Source of the DNA: Rhodoferax sp. GW822-FHT02A01
GTDB taxonomy: Bacteria > Pseudomonadota > Gammaproteobacteria > Burkholderiales > Burkholderiaceae_C
Length of the DNA: 64,000 bases
Reading direction: 5' to 3'
NCBI RefSeq assembly: GCF_038784515.1
Contig: NZ_CP152376.1
Span: 5,394,001 to 5,458,000 of the forward strand
The position numbers and the translations under genes were made by a program. The notes beneath the pieces are model-generated. The model had not been told where the DNA came from, did not search any database, and worked only from the letters and a program-made list of their open reading frames with translations. Shown here one piece after another: positions 45,342 through 53,759 of this stretch; within the stretch, counting starts at the first letter, position 1, and every line of letters starts with the position of its first letter.

Positions 45342-46162
45342 TGTGAGGCTCCCATTTCCCCGGTAAGGCGCGTCGATTGGCCGCCTGAGATGTCAGCCAG
45401 CACAGGCCGCAGCCAGCGCTGGAACGCCGGGGCGGCGACCAGCCCCATGCTGCCCCAGAACGACAGCGACACCCAGGTCGTCGCCCACACGAACTGGTCT
45501 GCCAGTTGCGCCAGCGCCGCATGCGCCGTGGCGTCATAGCCGGCCAGGGCATCACCCTGCAATTGCGGCGCTCCCACAACAAACGGCACTGCGAGTAGCA
45601 CGACTGCCACGGCCCAGCGCCAGCGCGCGCGGGCAAATCCGGCAATGGCGCACGCCATGCAGGCGCTGCCCACCGCCAACAGCCACCAGAGTTGGCGCGC
45701 ATGCAGCGATGCGGCCTGCATGCCGGGCACCTCGGCCGGCAAGCCCAGCGTGGGCCAGAGATGAAAACTAAGCCACCCCGCTACGGCCACCAGTCCGGCC
45801 AGGGCGCGCGAGCCCAGGGCCGCGCCGCGCTTGAGGTGCCAGATGCCCATGACCACAAACATCAGCAATGCCATGCTGAATGCGTGCAACACGTTGGCAA
45901 CCCAGGTCCAGGTGGTGCGCTCGGCGCCGTTTTGCGGCTCCCACGCTGCGGCATCGTGTTCATGCTCGTGCGCCGTTGCCATGCTGGCATGGGCAGGCGC
46001 TTCGACCGCGTCGTGAACCTGCGGCGCATCTGCCTTTTGCTCCTCGAACGCTTCCGCTGCCAGGATCAGCGGTGCTGCCTGCCAGTGCTGCACGCCGGTC
46101 TGCACCGAGCCGACCAGCAGGGCCGTGCCCAGTGCCGCCCAAATCAAGCGATGAAAAATCAT
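45338..46162 (-). CDS. cbtA: CbtA-family cobalt transporter subunit
   Basis: This predicted cobalt-uptake membrane protein of 274 aa has a first helix (LIWAALGTALLVGSVQTGVQ), a cytoplasmic or periplasmic His/Glu-rich loop (MATAHEHEHDAAAWEP), and four further helices; GWLSFHLWPTLGLPAEVPGM is typical of CbtA. It works with CbtB, whose gene lies 24 bp upstream. Cobalt for the CbiX chelatase is the expected cargo. Confidence 0.9.
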   Translation of the reverse strand: MIFHRLIWAALGTALLVGSVQTGVQHWQAAPLILAAEAFEEQKADAPQVHDAVEAPAHASMATAHEHEHDAAAWEPQNGAERTTWTWVANVLHAFSMALLMFVVMGIWHLKRGAALGSRALAGLVAVAGWLSFHLWPTLGLPAEVPGMQAASLHARQLWWLLAVGSACMACAIAGFARARWRWAVAVVLLAVPFVVGAPQLQGDALAGYDATAHAALAQLADQFVWATTWVSLSFWGSMGLVAAPAFQRWLRPVLADISGGQSTRLTGEMGASQ

Positions 46163-46186
46163 GGAGGTCTCCAGCGGGTGGGTGAA

Positions 46187-46378
46187 TCAATGGCAGGGTT
46201 TGACGGTGATGTGGCGCACGTCGTGCGCAGCGTTGTGCGCAAACGGACTCTCGGCGAAGGCCACGCCATAGAGCACCACCATGCCCAGCAGTGCGCCTGC
46301 TGCCAGTTGCAGCATCAGGCTGCGGATGGCACTGGTGCTGTGGCCGATGGAGAGAGGGGAAGTTGCGGAAGAGGTCAT
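46187..46378 (-). CDS. cbtB: CbtB-family cobalt transporter small subunit
   Basis: This 63-aa protein has a single transmembrane helix (LMLQLAAGALLGMVVLYGVA) and a C-terminal HNAAHDVRH metal-binding stretch, the defining layout of CbtB. ATG 46378 lies 2 bp after the preceding gene's stop, and the cbtA gene follows. It probably binds Co(II) at the His motif and passes it to CbtA. Confidence 0.9.
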   Translation of the reverse strand: MTSSATSPLSIGHSTSAIRSLMLQLAAGALLGMVVLYGVAFAESPFAHNAAHDVRHITVKPCH

Positions 46379-46380
46379 GG

Positions 46381-46845
46381 TTACTCCTGAAGGGTTGCAT
46401 ACATCGGGTCGCACATGGCTACGGAAACCGTGGCGTTGCGCCCATCTGCGCCACGGTGTTTGAATTTCTCAACCAGCAAGGCCGACATGTCCAAGGCCTG
46501 AGTTCGCCCCAGATACCTGGCGGCCCCAAGTAGTGCGGCAGCCTCGCTGACGGACGGTGTGCCGGTGTGCTTGCGCACTGTCTCGGACGGGTTGGGCACT
46601 TGCACCACGGCCAGCTCCAGTGCGGCATAGAAGTGCACGTTCCAGCCGTACAAGGCGGCACAACCAAACAGGCCGGGCTCGTCGGCCTTCAGATCTATGC
46701 TGGACACGGCGACGACCTGCGATAGCTGCAACCCGGCTTGCATCAATGCGCCATGCAAGGCCTGCTCCAGCGTCAACACAGAGGTTCCGCGGTCGCACCC
46801 TATGCCGAGTGACACTGTTGCTGCAGGTTCGCGCCGAAGACTCAT
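46381..46845 (-). CDS. cobE: CobE / CbiG C-terminal domain protein
   Basis: This 154-aa protein corresponds to the C-terminal CbiG domain: LGIGCDRGTSVLTLEQAL at the N-terminus, SSIDLKADEPGL, and PSVSEAAALLGA near the end. In single-chain CbiG this domain follows the hydrolase part; here it is a separate gene whose ATG overlaps the stop of the N-terminal half. The two products probably act together to open the delta-lactone of cobalt-precorrin-5A and release acetaldehyde. Confidence 0.88.
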   Translation of the reverse strand: MSLRREPAATVSLGIGCDRGTSVLTLEQALHGALMQAGLQLSQVVAVSSIDLKADEPGLFGCAALYGWNVHFYAALELAVVQVPNPSETVRKHTGTPSVSEAAALLGAARYLGRTQALDMSALLVEKFKHRGADGRNATVSVAMCDPMYATLQE

Positions 46846-47621
46846 GCCGCTTGCCCTAGAGGAGGACGGTAGACCACCAGCCGCTCATGCAGCTCCACCC
46901 AGCGCGCCACGGGAATCTCCGCATCGGTGATCCACAGCACCGCCTTGAAATACTGCAGGTCCACCTCGTCGAAACGGGTGAAGGTGTGGATGTTGGCTGG
47001 CAATGCTGTCGAACGGGTCCACCAGTGGTGGCTGCCGGTCTCCTGCACCACGGCCACCGGCTCGCCATTGACCACATGGGCCGACACGCGCGTGATGTTG
47101 ATCTTGGGCGCCTCCACCTTCCAGCCCAGCTCGCGCCCCAGAATGTCCACGGGAATGGTCTTGCCCACATCGGACGCGGTGGTCAGCACCGGCGTGGCGC
47201 CCAGCATGGCAGCTACCGTCTCGGCCATGGCATTGGCACCCCCCACATGGCCGGAAAGCACTGGGATGACGAACTGCGCCGCATCGTCCACCACCAGCAC
47301 GCCGGGGTCTTCGTCCTTGCTCTTGAGGTGCGGTGCAATCAGCCGCACCACGGCGCCCAGCGATACAAAGAATACGATCTGGTCAAAGTCTGCAAACAGC
47401 GCTTCCATCTCGTCACGGAACGCACCGCTGTAGGCGCGCACCGGGTTGTGCAGCCCTTCCATCAGGGGTGCAAATTTTTCGGCCACGCACACACTGGCGG
47501 CGGGCATCTGGCGCGCCAGCGCGGCGGTTTGCTGCGCACCGTGCTTGGTGATGGCCACCAGCACCACGCGCACCGGTGTGTCCGCGTCGTGGGCTGCATG
47601 CAGCGTTACGGGGGTCGTCAT
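46842..47621 (-). CDS. cbiG: Cobalt-precorrin-5A hydrolase N-terminal/central part (CbiG)
   Basis: This 259-aa protein carries the CbiG N-terminal and mid regions: VVLVAITKHGAQQTAALARQ, FFVSLGAVVRLIAPHLKSKD, VVDDAAQFVIPVLSGHVGGA and ATPVLTTASDVGKTIPVDIL. CbiG opens the lactone made by CobJ/CbiH and is specific to the cobalt-early route. The missing C-terminal domain is the next gene. It begins with a 4-bp overlap with the cbiL stop. Confidence 0.92.
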   Translation of the reverse strand: MTTPVTLHAAHDADTPVRVVLVAITKHGAQQTAALARQMPAASVCVAEKFAPLMEGLHNPVRAYSGAFRDEMEALFADFDQIVFFVSLGAVVRLIAPHLKSKDEDPGVLVVDDAAQFVIPVLSGHVGGANAMAETVAAMLGATPVLTTASDVGKTIPVDILGRELGWKVEAPKINITRVSAHVVNGEPVAVVQETGSHHWWTRSTALPANIHTFTRFDEVDLQYFKAVLWITDAEIPVARWVELHERLVVYRPPLGQAA

Positions 47622-48415
47622 TCCTGTGTTTCCTCTTCCGAGTCGGCGGTGGATTTCTTGCGGCAGCCGCGCAGCAGCTCGCCGCGCGGGCGGTCGGGGT
47701 TCTTGACCAGCAACAGCGAGAGATAGTTAACCTTGGTGCCCTTGAGCGCGGCCACGTTGGTGACAATGCGCTCCACGGGTGAACCGGCCTTTTCGATGAA
47801 GCGGCTATGCGCCAGCAGGCCCCGGCGCTGCAGCAGGTCGATCAGGTCATCCAGCAGCGGCTTGACCTTCATCAGCACCAGGGTGTCGAAGTCGTCCAGC
47901 ATTTTTTCCACGGCCTCAATGCCATAGGCCGCCGGCACGATGGCAATGGTGTCGTCCTGCTCGGACAGCGGCATCTGCAGTTGCGCACAGGCCGCGTTGA
48001 ACGAGGTCACACCCGGCACGATGTTCACACGTGCATCGGCGTCCAGCTCGCGCAGCACGCGGGCCAGGTAGCAAAAGCTGGCATAGGTGGAGGCGTCGCC
48101 TTCCACCAGAAACAACACGTCCTGGCCGCCAGCCAACAGGTCACGCACCGTCTCGGCGGCCTTGAGCCAATGGCGTGCCAGTTTCTCTGCGTCATGCGTC
48201 ATGGGGAACAGCAGCGACTGGTGCTGTGCCGGTGGCGTCAGGCCCGCACGCAGGGCGATGTCCAGCGCATAGCTCTCCTTGCGCAGGCTGCGCACCGGGT
48301 AGGTCCAGATGGTGTCTGGCTGCTGCAGCAGCGCCCAGGCGCGGCGGGTGATCAGGTCCGGGTCACCCGGCCCCAGCGAGACGCCGTACAGCGTGCCCTT
48401 GTGGTGTGTGCTCAT
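47618..48415 (-). CDS. cbiL: Precorrin-2 / cobalt-factor II C20-methyltransferase
   Basis: This SAM-dependent methyltransferase of 265 aa has GTLYGVSLGPGDPDLITRRA, LVEGDASTYASFCYLARVL, VPGVTSFNAACAQLQMPL and VLMKVKPLLDDLIDLL. It acts on cobalt-factor II after the CbiX chelatase. The start ATG 48415 overlaps the cbiET stop by 4 bp. A charged tail follows the usual family end. Confidence 0.93.
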   Translation of the reverse strand: MSTHHKGTLYGVSLGPGDPDLITRRAWALLQQPDTIWTYPVRSLRKESYALDIALRAGLTPPAQHQSLLFPMTHDAEKLARHWLKAAETVRDLLAGGQDVLFLVEGDASTYASFCYLARVLRELDADARVNIVPGVTSFNAACAQLQMPLSEQDDTIAIVPAAYGIEAVEKMLDDFDTLVLMKVKPLLDDLIDLLQRRGLLAHSRFIEKAGSPVERIVTNVAALKGTKVNYLSLLLVKNPDRPRGELLRGCRKKSTADSEEETQE

Positions 48416-49713
48416 GCGCGCTCTCCTGCCTGGGCGCAGACAATCCACACCGGGTTTTCGGCTGCCATGCGGTGCATGTGCAGAATCGGTTTGCTGCGCG
48501 CGGCCTGCAGTTGCAGCACGTCCCAGGTGGCGCCGTTGGCCTTCAGGGCCTCCACCGCAGCAGCCAGGTTTTCCAGCGTCACAAAGTTCATCACCAGCCA
48601 GCCTTGTGGCTTGAGGCGCTGCAGAATCAACGCAATAAGCTCCGCCAGCTCGCCACCGGAGCCGCCCACAAACACCGCGTCGGGGTCGGCCCAGTCCTGC
48701 AAGCCTTGCGGCGCCTTGCCGTGCACCAGGCTGTGGTTGCTGATACCCATGGCGAGCCGGTTGCGTTGCACGATGGCTGCGTCGTCCTCATTTTTTTCGA
48801 TGGCATACACATGGCCGTTGCGGCACAGGCGCGCCGCCTCCAGGCCCACGCTGCCAGAGCCTGCGCCTATGTCCCACACCACGCTGTCGGCACGCAGCTG
48901 CATGCGCGCCAGCGACACGGCGCGCACCTCGTTCTTGGTGATCAGGCCCTTCTCGGGGTGGCGCTGCTCAAAGCTGGCGTCCGGCAGGCCAAACAGCACC
49001 TGCGGCGCGCGCTGGCGCGTGCGCCACAGCAGCACCACGTTCGGGTCGGCAAACTGCAACTGCGCAGCCGCAGCGATGGTCACGCCGCTGACCACGCGCT
49101 CCTCGGGCTGGCACAGGCGCTCGGCTACGGCCATCTCCCACTCGCCATCCAACTGCTCGGTCACCAGCATGCGGGCAATGCGGTCCGGCGTGTTGAAAGG
49201 GCTGGTCAACACCGCCAGGCGGTCGTGCTGGCGAATGTCGCGCAGCAAGGCATAGAGGCCGTGGTCAGGCGCTGCGCCCGCTTGCCACTCGCCCGCGTCC
49301 TTGCTGTGCACCGAGGCAAAGCGCATCTCCTGCCAGGGCAGGCCCAGGCGCGCGCACGCCAGTTGCAGGGTGGATACGTTGGGGAATACCTCGATGGCTT
49401 CTATGCATAGGCGCGAAGCCAGGTAAGCCGCAATGCCATGGCACAGCGGGTCGCCGGTGGCCAGCACCGCCACACGCCGGCCGTCAGCCTGCGCGGCGCG
49501 TATCCATTCGGGCACCTGGCTGAGCGCACCCGTGAGGTCGCGCTGCTCGGCATGCGGTGCAATCTCCTTGGCGAGCAGCTTGAGCGTGCGCTCAGCGCCA
49601 ATCACCAGATCGGCATGCCACAGGTGTTGCCGGGCTTGCGCTCCCAGGCTGGCTGCGCCATCGTCCAGCACACCCAGGATGCGGCATTTTTCCAATACGT
49701 TGTCGGTGTTCAC
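48412..49713 (-). CDS. cbiET: Bifunctional cobalt-precorrin-7 C5-methyltransferase / C15-methyltransferase-decarboxylase (CbiET, CobL-like)
   Basis: This fused enzyme of 433 aa has an N-terminal CbiE methyltransferase (about 10-210: ADLVIGAERTLKLL, LATGDPLCHGIAAYLAS, VFPNVSTLQLACARLGLPWQ). Its C-terminal class-I methyltransferase CbiT (about 240-430) contains GLITKNEVRAVSLARMQL and the SAM motif VVWDIGAGSGSVGLEAAR. It adds methyls at C5 and C15 and decarboxylates the C12 acetate. Both ends overlap neighbours by 4 bp. Confidence 0.93.
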   Translation of the reverse strand: MNTDNVLEKCRILGVLDDGAASLGAQARQHLWHADLVIGAERTLKLLAKEIAPHAEQRDLTGALSQVPEWIRAAQADGRRVAVLATGDPLCHGIAAYLASRLCIEAIEVFPNVSTLQLACARLGLPWQEMRFASVHSKDAGEWQAGAAPDHGLYALLRDIRQHDRLAVLTSPFNTPDRIARMLVTEQLDGEWEMAVAERLCQPEERVVSGVTIAAAAQLQFADPNVVLLWRTRQRAPQVLFGLPDASFEQRHPEKGLITKNEVRAVSLARMQLRADSVVWDIGAGSGSVGLEAARLCRNGHVYAIEKNEDDAAIVQRNRLAMGISNHSLVHGKAPQGLQDWADPDAVFVGGSGGELAELIALILQRLKPQGWLVMNFVTLENLAAAVEALKANGATWDVLQLQAARSKPILHMHRMAAENPVWIVCAQAGERA

Positions 49714-50813
49714 GAAGCCTCCGCTATCTTGCGACCATCAAAGTCGCAGACCAGCACTTGCAGTTCAAATTGATCGGGGTAGCGCGCGCGCAGCGTCTGT
49801 ATGACGCGCTGCGCCAGCGCGGTATGAAACGCCGCACCCAGGCCCAGCGCATCCATGCGCTCACCGGCGTAGCGCGCGGTCTCGTTGCCGCGAATGGCCT
49901 CGCACACATCGGGTGCCGCGCCCACGCCAGCGGCCAGTTCGGCCAGCAGACCGGTGTCCACTTCGGCGCGGCCGGCGTGGGTGATGGTCTCGCCCTGCGC
50001 GATCTTGGTGAGCTTGCCCACCATGCCACCTATCACCACTTTCTCAATGCCGGCCTTGACGGCTGCACCCAGGGCGTAGCGCAGGAAGTCCCCCATCTGC
50101 ACAAACGCGGCCTGCGGCAGCGAGGGCAACTCTTCCATCACGAATTTTTCGGTACGCCCGCCAGTGGTCAACACCACCACACCATGGCCCAGCGTGCCCG
50201 CCACCTGCACGCCCTGGACCACGCTGGCGCGGTAGGCAGCGGTGGAGTACGGCTTGACGATGCCGGTGGTGCCCAGGATGGAAATGCCATCCAGAATGCC
50301 CAGGCGCGCGTTCAGCGTCTTCTTGGCCATCTCCACACCTTGCGGCACCGAGATGCAGACCTCCAGCCCCACTTCGTCCAGCAGGCTGTGGCCTGCGGCG
50401 CGCACATTGGCTTCGATGTTGCGGCGTGGCACCGGGTTGATGGCGGGCCCGCCCACCTCCAGCCCCAGGCCCGGCATGGTGACCCGCCCTACCCCAAAGC
50501 CGCCGGTCAGCACCACTTGCCCAGCCTTGTGCGGCAGCAGGCGCACGTCCACCGTCAGGTGGGCTTTGTCGGTGCAGTCGGGGTCGTCGCCCGCGTCCTT
50601 GATGACCATAGCGTGGGCCACACCGGCGCTCACGTCCACGCGACCATCCTGCACGGCAAAGGTAACCACGTCCCCATTGGGCAGCAGGCACTCCACGGTG
50701 GCTGGCACTTCGCCTGTCACCAGGCCGAGCACCGCCGCGCGCGCAGCCGCAGCAGAGCAGGCACCGGTGGTGAATCCGGTGCGCGTGCCGCGTGGCGCGT
50801 CTTTGTTCATCAT
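49710..50813 (-). CDS. cbiD: Cobalt-precorrin-5B C1-methyltransferase
   Basis: This enzyme methylates C1 in the cobalt-early pathway. The 367-aa protein shows GTRTGFTTGACSAAAARAAV, GPAINPVPRRNIEANVR, NARLGILDGISILGTTGIVK, shown in part, and VIGGMVGKLTKIAQG, all diagnostic of CbiD. Two adjacent ATGs (50813, 50810) exist; the first overlaps the cbiC stop (ATGA) and is used. Its presence marks the anaerobic-type route. Confidence 0.95.
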   Translation of the reverse strand: MMNKDAPRGTRTGFTTGACSAAAARAAVLGLVTGEVPATVECLLPNGDVVTFAVQDGRVDVSAGVAHAMVIKDAGDDPDCTDKAHLTVDVRLLPHKAGQVVLTGGFGVGRVTMPGLGLEVGGPAINPVPRRNIEANVRAAGHSLLDEVGLEVCISVPQGVEMAKKTLNARLGILDGISILGTTGIVKPYSTAAYRASVVQGVQVAGTLGHGVVVLTTGGRTEKFVMEELPSLPQAAFVQMGDFLRYALGAAVKAGIEKVVIGGMVGKLTKIAQGETITHAGRAEVDTGLLAELAAGVGAAPDVCEAIRGNETARYAGERMDALGLGAAFHTALAQRVIQTLRARYPDQFELQVLVCDFDGRKIAEAS

Positions 50814-51490
50814 GCACCCAGTTCCTGTGCCTCTGCCAAGCCCAGCAGTGCGTGGATGGCCGCCACCACCAGCGTGGAGCCGCCCTTGCGGCCCCGGATG
50901 ACGATCCACGGCACATCGATCTTCAGGGCCATCAGGGCCTTGGACTCTGCAGCGGACACAAAGCCCACCGGCATGCCCACTACCAACGCCGGGTTGGCGT
51001 CCTCTTCTTCAATGAGCCGCACGATTTCAATCAAGGCCGTGGGCGCATTGCCAATACCCACGATGGCGCCGTCCAGCAGCCCTTGCCGGTGGGCCTTGCG
51101 CATGGCCTGCACGGCGCGCGTGGTGCCCTCCAGGGCAGCCGCGTCGATCACATCCGGGTCGCTGATGAAGTGGTGTGTAGTGATGCCAAAGTGCTGCAGC
51201 CGCGGCGCCGACAGACCCACGCAAATCATCTCCACATCGGCCACCACCCGCGTGGTGCGCGAACGAATGGCCTTGATCGCAGCCCCCACCGCAACCGGGT
51301 GGAACTCGGTCAATCCGTTGAAGTCAAAGTCGGCGTTGGCGTGGATCATGCGGCGCACCACCGGCCACTGCTCGGGCCTGTAGTTGTGCGATTGCACCTC
51401 GCGGTCGATCACCGCAAAGGAGTCGTGCTCGATGGCGCGGCCTGCAGCGGTGAGCTGCTCGGTCACCACGTTGGTGTTGATCCCGCTCAT
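50810..51490 (-). CDS. cbiC: Precorrin-8X / cobalt-precorrin-8 methylmutase
   Basis: This 226-aa isomerase moves a methyl from C11 to C12. It has MIHANADFDFNGLTEF, SAPRLQHFGITTHHFISDPD (shown in part) with the active His, and IVGIGNAPTALIEIVRLIEE, then VGMPVGFVSAAESKALM. It overlaps cbiX upstream and cbiD downstream by 4 bp each. Confidence 0.95.
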   Translation of the reverse strand: MSGINTNVVTEQLTAAGRAIEHDSFAVIDREVQSHNYRPEQWPVVRRMIHANADFDFNGLTEFHPVAVGAAIKAIRSRTTRVVADVEMICVGLSAPRLQHFGITTHHFISDPDVIDAAALEGTTRAVQAMRKAHRQGLLDGAIVGIGNAPTALIEIVRLIEEEDANPALVVGMPVGFVSAAESKALMALKIDVPWIVIRGRKGGSTLVVAAIHALLGLAEAQELGA

Positions 51491-52422
51491 GCGTGGGCTC
51501 CGGTCGCAGCGTGTCCGTGGGCATGCGAATGGTCATGTGCATGCGGGTGGGCGTGATCATGTGCATGGTCGTGCGGCAACGTGTCGTCGTGGTGGTGGCC
51601 GCCCATGCCGTGCTCCTCGGCAAAGCTGCGGTACTTGCAGCCATCGCAGGGCATAAGCTGGATGGGCGCACCCTGCCGCAGTGCCTGAACGCGCTCTTCC
51701 AGCAGCTCGAATACCTCGCGCTCAAAACCAAAATATTTTGTGGAGATCAGCCGCAGCGTGGGGTACTGCGCCCTCAGGTTTTCCACCTGCCGGGTGATGC
51801 GTTCCACCAGCGTGCCGTTGAACAGATAGTAGGGAATCACCACGACCTGCTTCATGCCCAAGAGGCTCTGGCGCTGCACCACCTTTTCCAGGCGGGGATA
51901 GGTGATGCCGGTAAAGGCCAGGTCCACCAGCTCGTGGTCCGTCTCTTCCATCAGCCAGCGCGCCATCTTGGCCATGTCGCCATTGGCCTGCCGGTCCGAC
52001 GAGCCGCGGCCCAGCACCACCACACCGGTGCTGGTGGGGTCGGGCATGTCCAGCGTCTGCATGGCGTCCTTGAGACGGCGGCGCAGTATCTGCAGGATCG
52101 GGTCGCATGCGCTCAGGTGCGGCGCGTAAGAAAAATGCACACCCGGAAACTTCAGCCGCGCACCATCAATGGCCTGCGGAATATCCATCTTCACATGGCC
52201 CGCCGCGTTGAGGATGAGCGGCACCACCAGCACGCGCGTGGCGCCCTGCGCCGCACGGCGCAGCCCTTCACTCAGGGTGATGTCAGAAAACTCGATGAAG
52301 CAGACCTCGATGCGCCAGCCCGGCTTGCGCGCGCGCCACTGTTCCGCAAAGGCCTCGATCTCTGCGTTACCGGAGGGTTCGCGCGAGCCGTGGCCCACCA
52401 AGAGAATGGTTTCTGTGTTCAT
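51487..52422 (-). CDS. cbiX: Sirohydrochlorin cobaltochelatase, long CbiX form with His-rich tail
   Basis: This enzyme inserts Co(II) into sirohydrochlorin, the first cobalt-early step. The 311-aa protein has two chelatase halves (ILLVGHGSREPSGNAEIEAF; GVVVLGRGSSDRQANGDMAK), an MPCDGC motif near residue 260 as in the 4Fe-4S-binding long CbiX of Bacillus megaterium, and a tail of about 40 residues dominated by His-Asp-His-Ala repeats that may store or buffer cobalt. ATG 52422 has AAGGA upstream and overlaps the cobM stop. Confidence 0.93.
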   Translation of the reverse strand: MNTETILLVGHGSREPSGNAEIEAFAEQWRARKPGWRIEVCFIEFSDITLSEGLRRAAQGATRVLVVPLILNAAGHVKMDIPQAIDGARLKFPGVHFSYAPHLSACDPILQILRRRLKDAMQTLDMPDPTSTGVVVLGRGSSDRQANGDMAKMARWLMEETDHELVDLAFTGITYPRLEKVVQRQSLLGMKQVVVIPYYLFNGTLVERITRQVENLRAQYPTLRLISTKYFGFEREVFELLEERVQALRQGAPIQLMPCDGCKYRSFAEEHGMGGHHHDDTLPHDHAHDHAHPHAHDHSHAHGHAATGAHA

Positions 52423-53252
52423 GGAAGTTCCTTCATGGAAGATGCGTGAGGGTCTGCGACCAGTGCTGCGCTGGGCACACTGGCGCGGCGAAAGCGGTGC
52501 GTGAAGCTGGCGTCGTACAGCTTGGACTTGGCCAGCGTGGTCCAGTGGCGCGCGCCCAGCGTGGGGCTTGCGATGATCATGGACTGGCTGACGATCTTGG
52601 CCTCGCGGCACAGCGCCTGGATAGTGGCCAGCGTGCCGCGAACTATTTTTTCTTCACCCGGCCAGCTGGCCTTGTGCACCACGACGATGGGTGCGTCTTC
52701 CGACCAGCCCGCCGCACGCAGCGATGCAGTGACCTTGCCCATGAGGGTGATGCTCAAAAATATGCAGAGCGTGCAGTGGTGCGCCGCCAATTCTTCCAGC
52801 GACTCGCCATCAGGCATGGGCGTGCGGCCTTCCACGCGGGTGAAGATCATGGTCTGCGTGACCTCCGGCAGCGTCAGGCTCTCCACCGCTGCGGCAGCAG
52901 ACGCCATCGCCGATGACACACCGGGCACCACCTGCACCGGCACACCCGCGGCGTCCAGCGGCTGCACCAGCTCAATCAAGGCGCCATACAAGCCGGGGTC
53001 GCCGGTCTGCAGACGCACCACGGTGTCGCAGCGGCTGGCATGCGCAATCAACCAGTCCGACATCTGCTCCAGCGTCATGTCTTTGCTGTCGGCCACCACG
53101 CAGTCGGGCGCGGCCCAGCTCAAGGCCGCAGCACTCACCAGCGAACCCGCATAGAGGATGGCACCGGCGCGCGCGACCAGGTCGCGGCCCTTGACCGTGA
53201 TCAGATCCGGGTCACCCGGACCGGCGCCCACAAACCAGACAGTGCCGCTCAT
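52419..53252 (-). CDS. cobM: Precorrin-4 / cobalt-precorrin-4 C11-methyltransferase
   Basis: This SAM-dependent methyltransferase of 277 aa (also called CbiF) has GTVWFVGAGPGDPDLITVKG, VRLQTGDPGLYGALIELVQP, VVPGVSSAMASAAAAVESL and CIFLSITLMGKV. The C-terminal ~25 residues are unlike the core family. ATG 53252 is the first start after the cobalamin riboswitch, making this the first operon gene; about 155 bp of leader separate the aptamer from it. Confidence 0.94.
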   Translation of the reverse strand: MSGTVWFVGAGPGDPDLITVKGRDLVARAGAILYAGSLVSAAALSWAAPDCVVADSKDMTLEQMSDWLIAHASRCDTVVRLQTGDPGLYGALIELVQPLDAAGVPVQVVPGVSSAMASAAAAVESLTLPEVTQTMIFTRVEGRTPMPDGESLEELAAHHCTLCIFLSITLMGKVTASLRAAGWSEDAPIVVVHKASWPGEEKIVRGTLATIQALCREAKIVSQSMIIASPTLGARHWTTLAKSKLYDASFTHRFRRASVPSAALVADPHASSMKELP

Positions 53253-53407
53253 GGCAGGCACGCCCAATGGATATTCATTCCAACTCTCCAGACGCACACC
53301 CGCGTACAAGATGCAAAACGCGAACACGTTGGAGAAAGAATGAGAGACAGCAGCAGTGCACCAGCACCTGCAACCAGCCCACATCGCCCACCGCAATGCC
53401 GCACGTA

Positions 53408-53612
53408 TGCGTTACAGGCCGGTTTCCGGGCTCGTGAGTGGAGATTTGCATCACCTACTTGGTGCCTTCCCATGCTTTCGCACAGTGGCTGTCGTACCAA
53501 GCTTGTCTCACTTACCGTTGCGGGGGCAGCGTTGGGATTGTTGGCCCCTGTATGGAACCAACGCACCGACTTCCCGTTTAATTCCCTCAACTGAACAGTC
53601 AGGGAACACCTT
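53408..53612 (-). promoter_or_regulatory. Cobalamin riboswitch controlling the cobalamin operon
   Basis: Read on the minus strand, the region starts GGTGTTCCCTGACTG, continues with AACGGGAAGTCGGTG, the B12 box GCTGCCCCCGCAACGG, then CACTGTGCGAAAGCATGG, GGGAAGGC and the closing GAGCCCGGAAACCGGCCTG. These are the conserved blocks of the AdoCbl aptamer in order. It lies in the leader of cobM with no gene in between and should switch the 13-gene operon off at high cobalamin. Confidence 0.93.
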
Positions 53613-53759
53613 TAACGTGGGCGGATGTTAGCAGAACATTTTTTGCAATGGCGCTCTTTTTTTCGCATTGCATGGCAAGACCACTTCCATGTATGCATAC
53701 AAAAACATAGCTAGCTATACGTAGTTATGCGAGTAAGAAATGCAGGCGTTGGCCGACCA

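Noticed and set aside
49758..51383. A 541-codon plus-strand frame inside the cobalamin operon
   Set aside because: It is antisense to cbiD and cbiC, which match their families over full length. His/Gln/Ala-rich composition is typical of an antisense frame.
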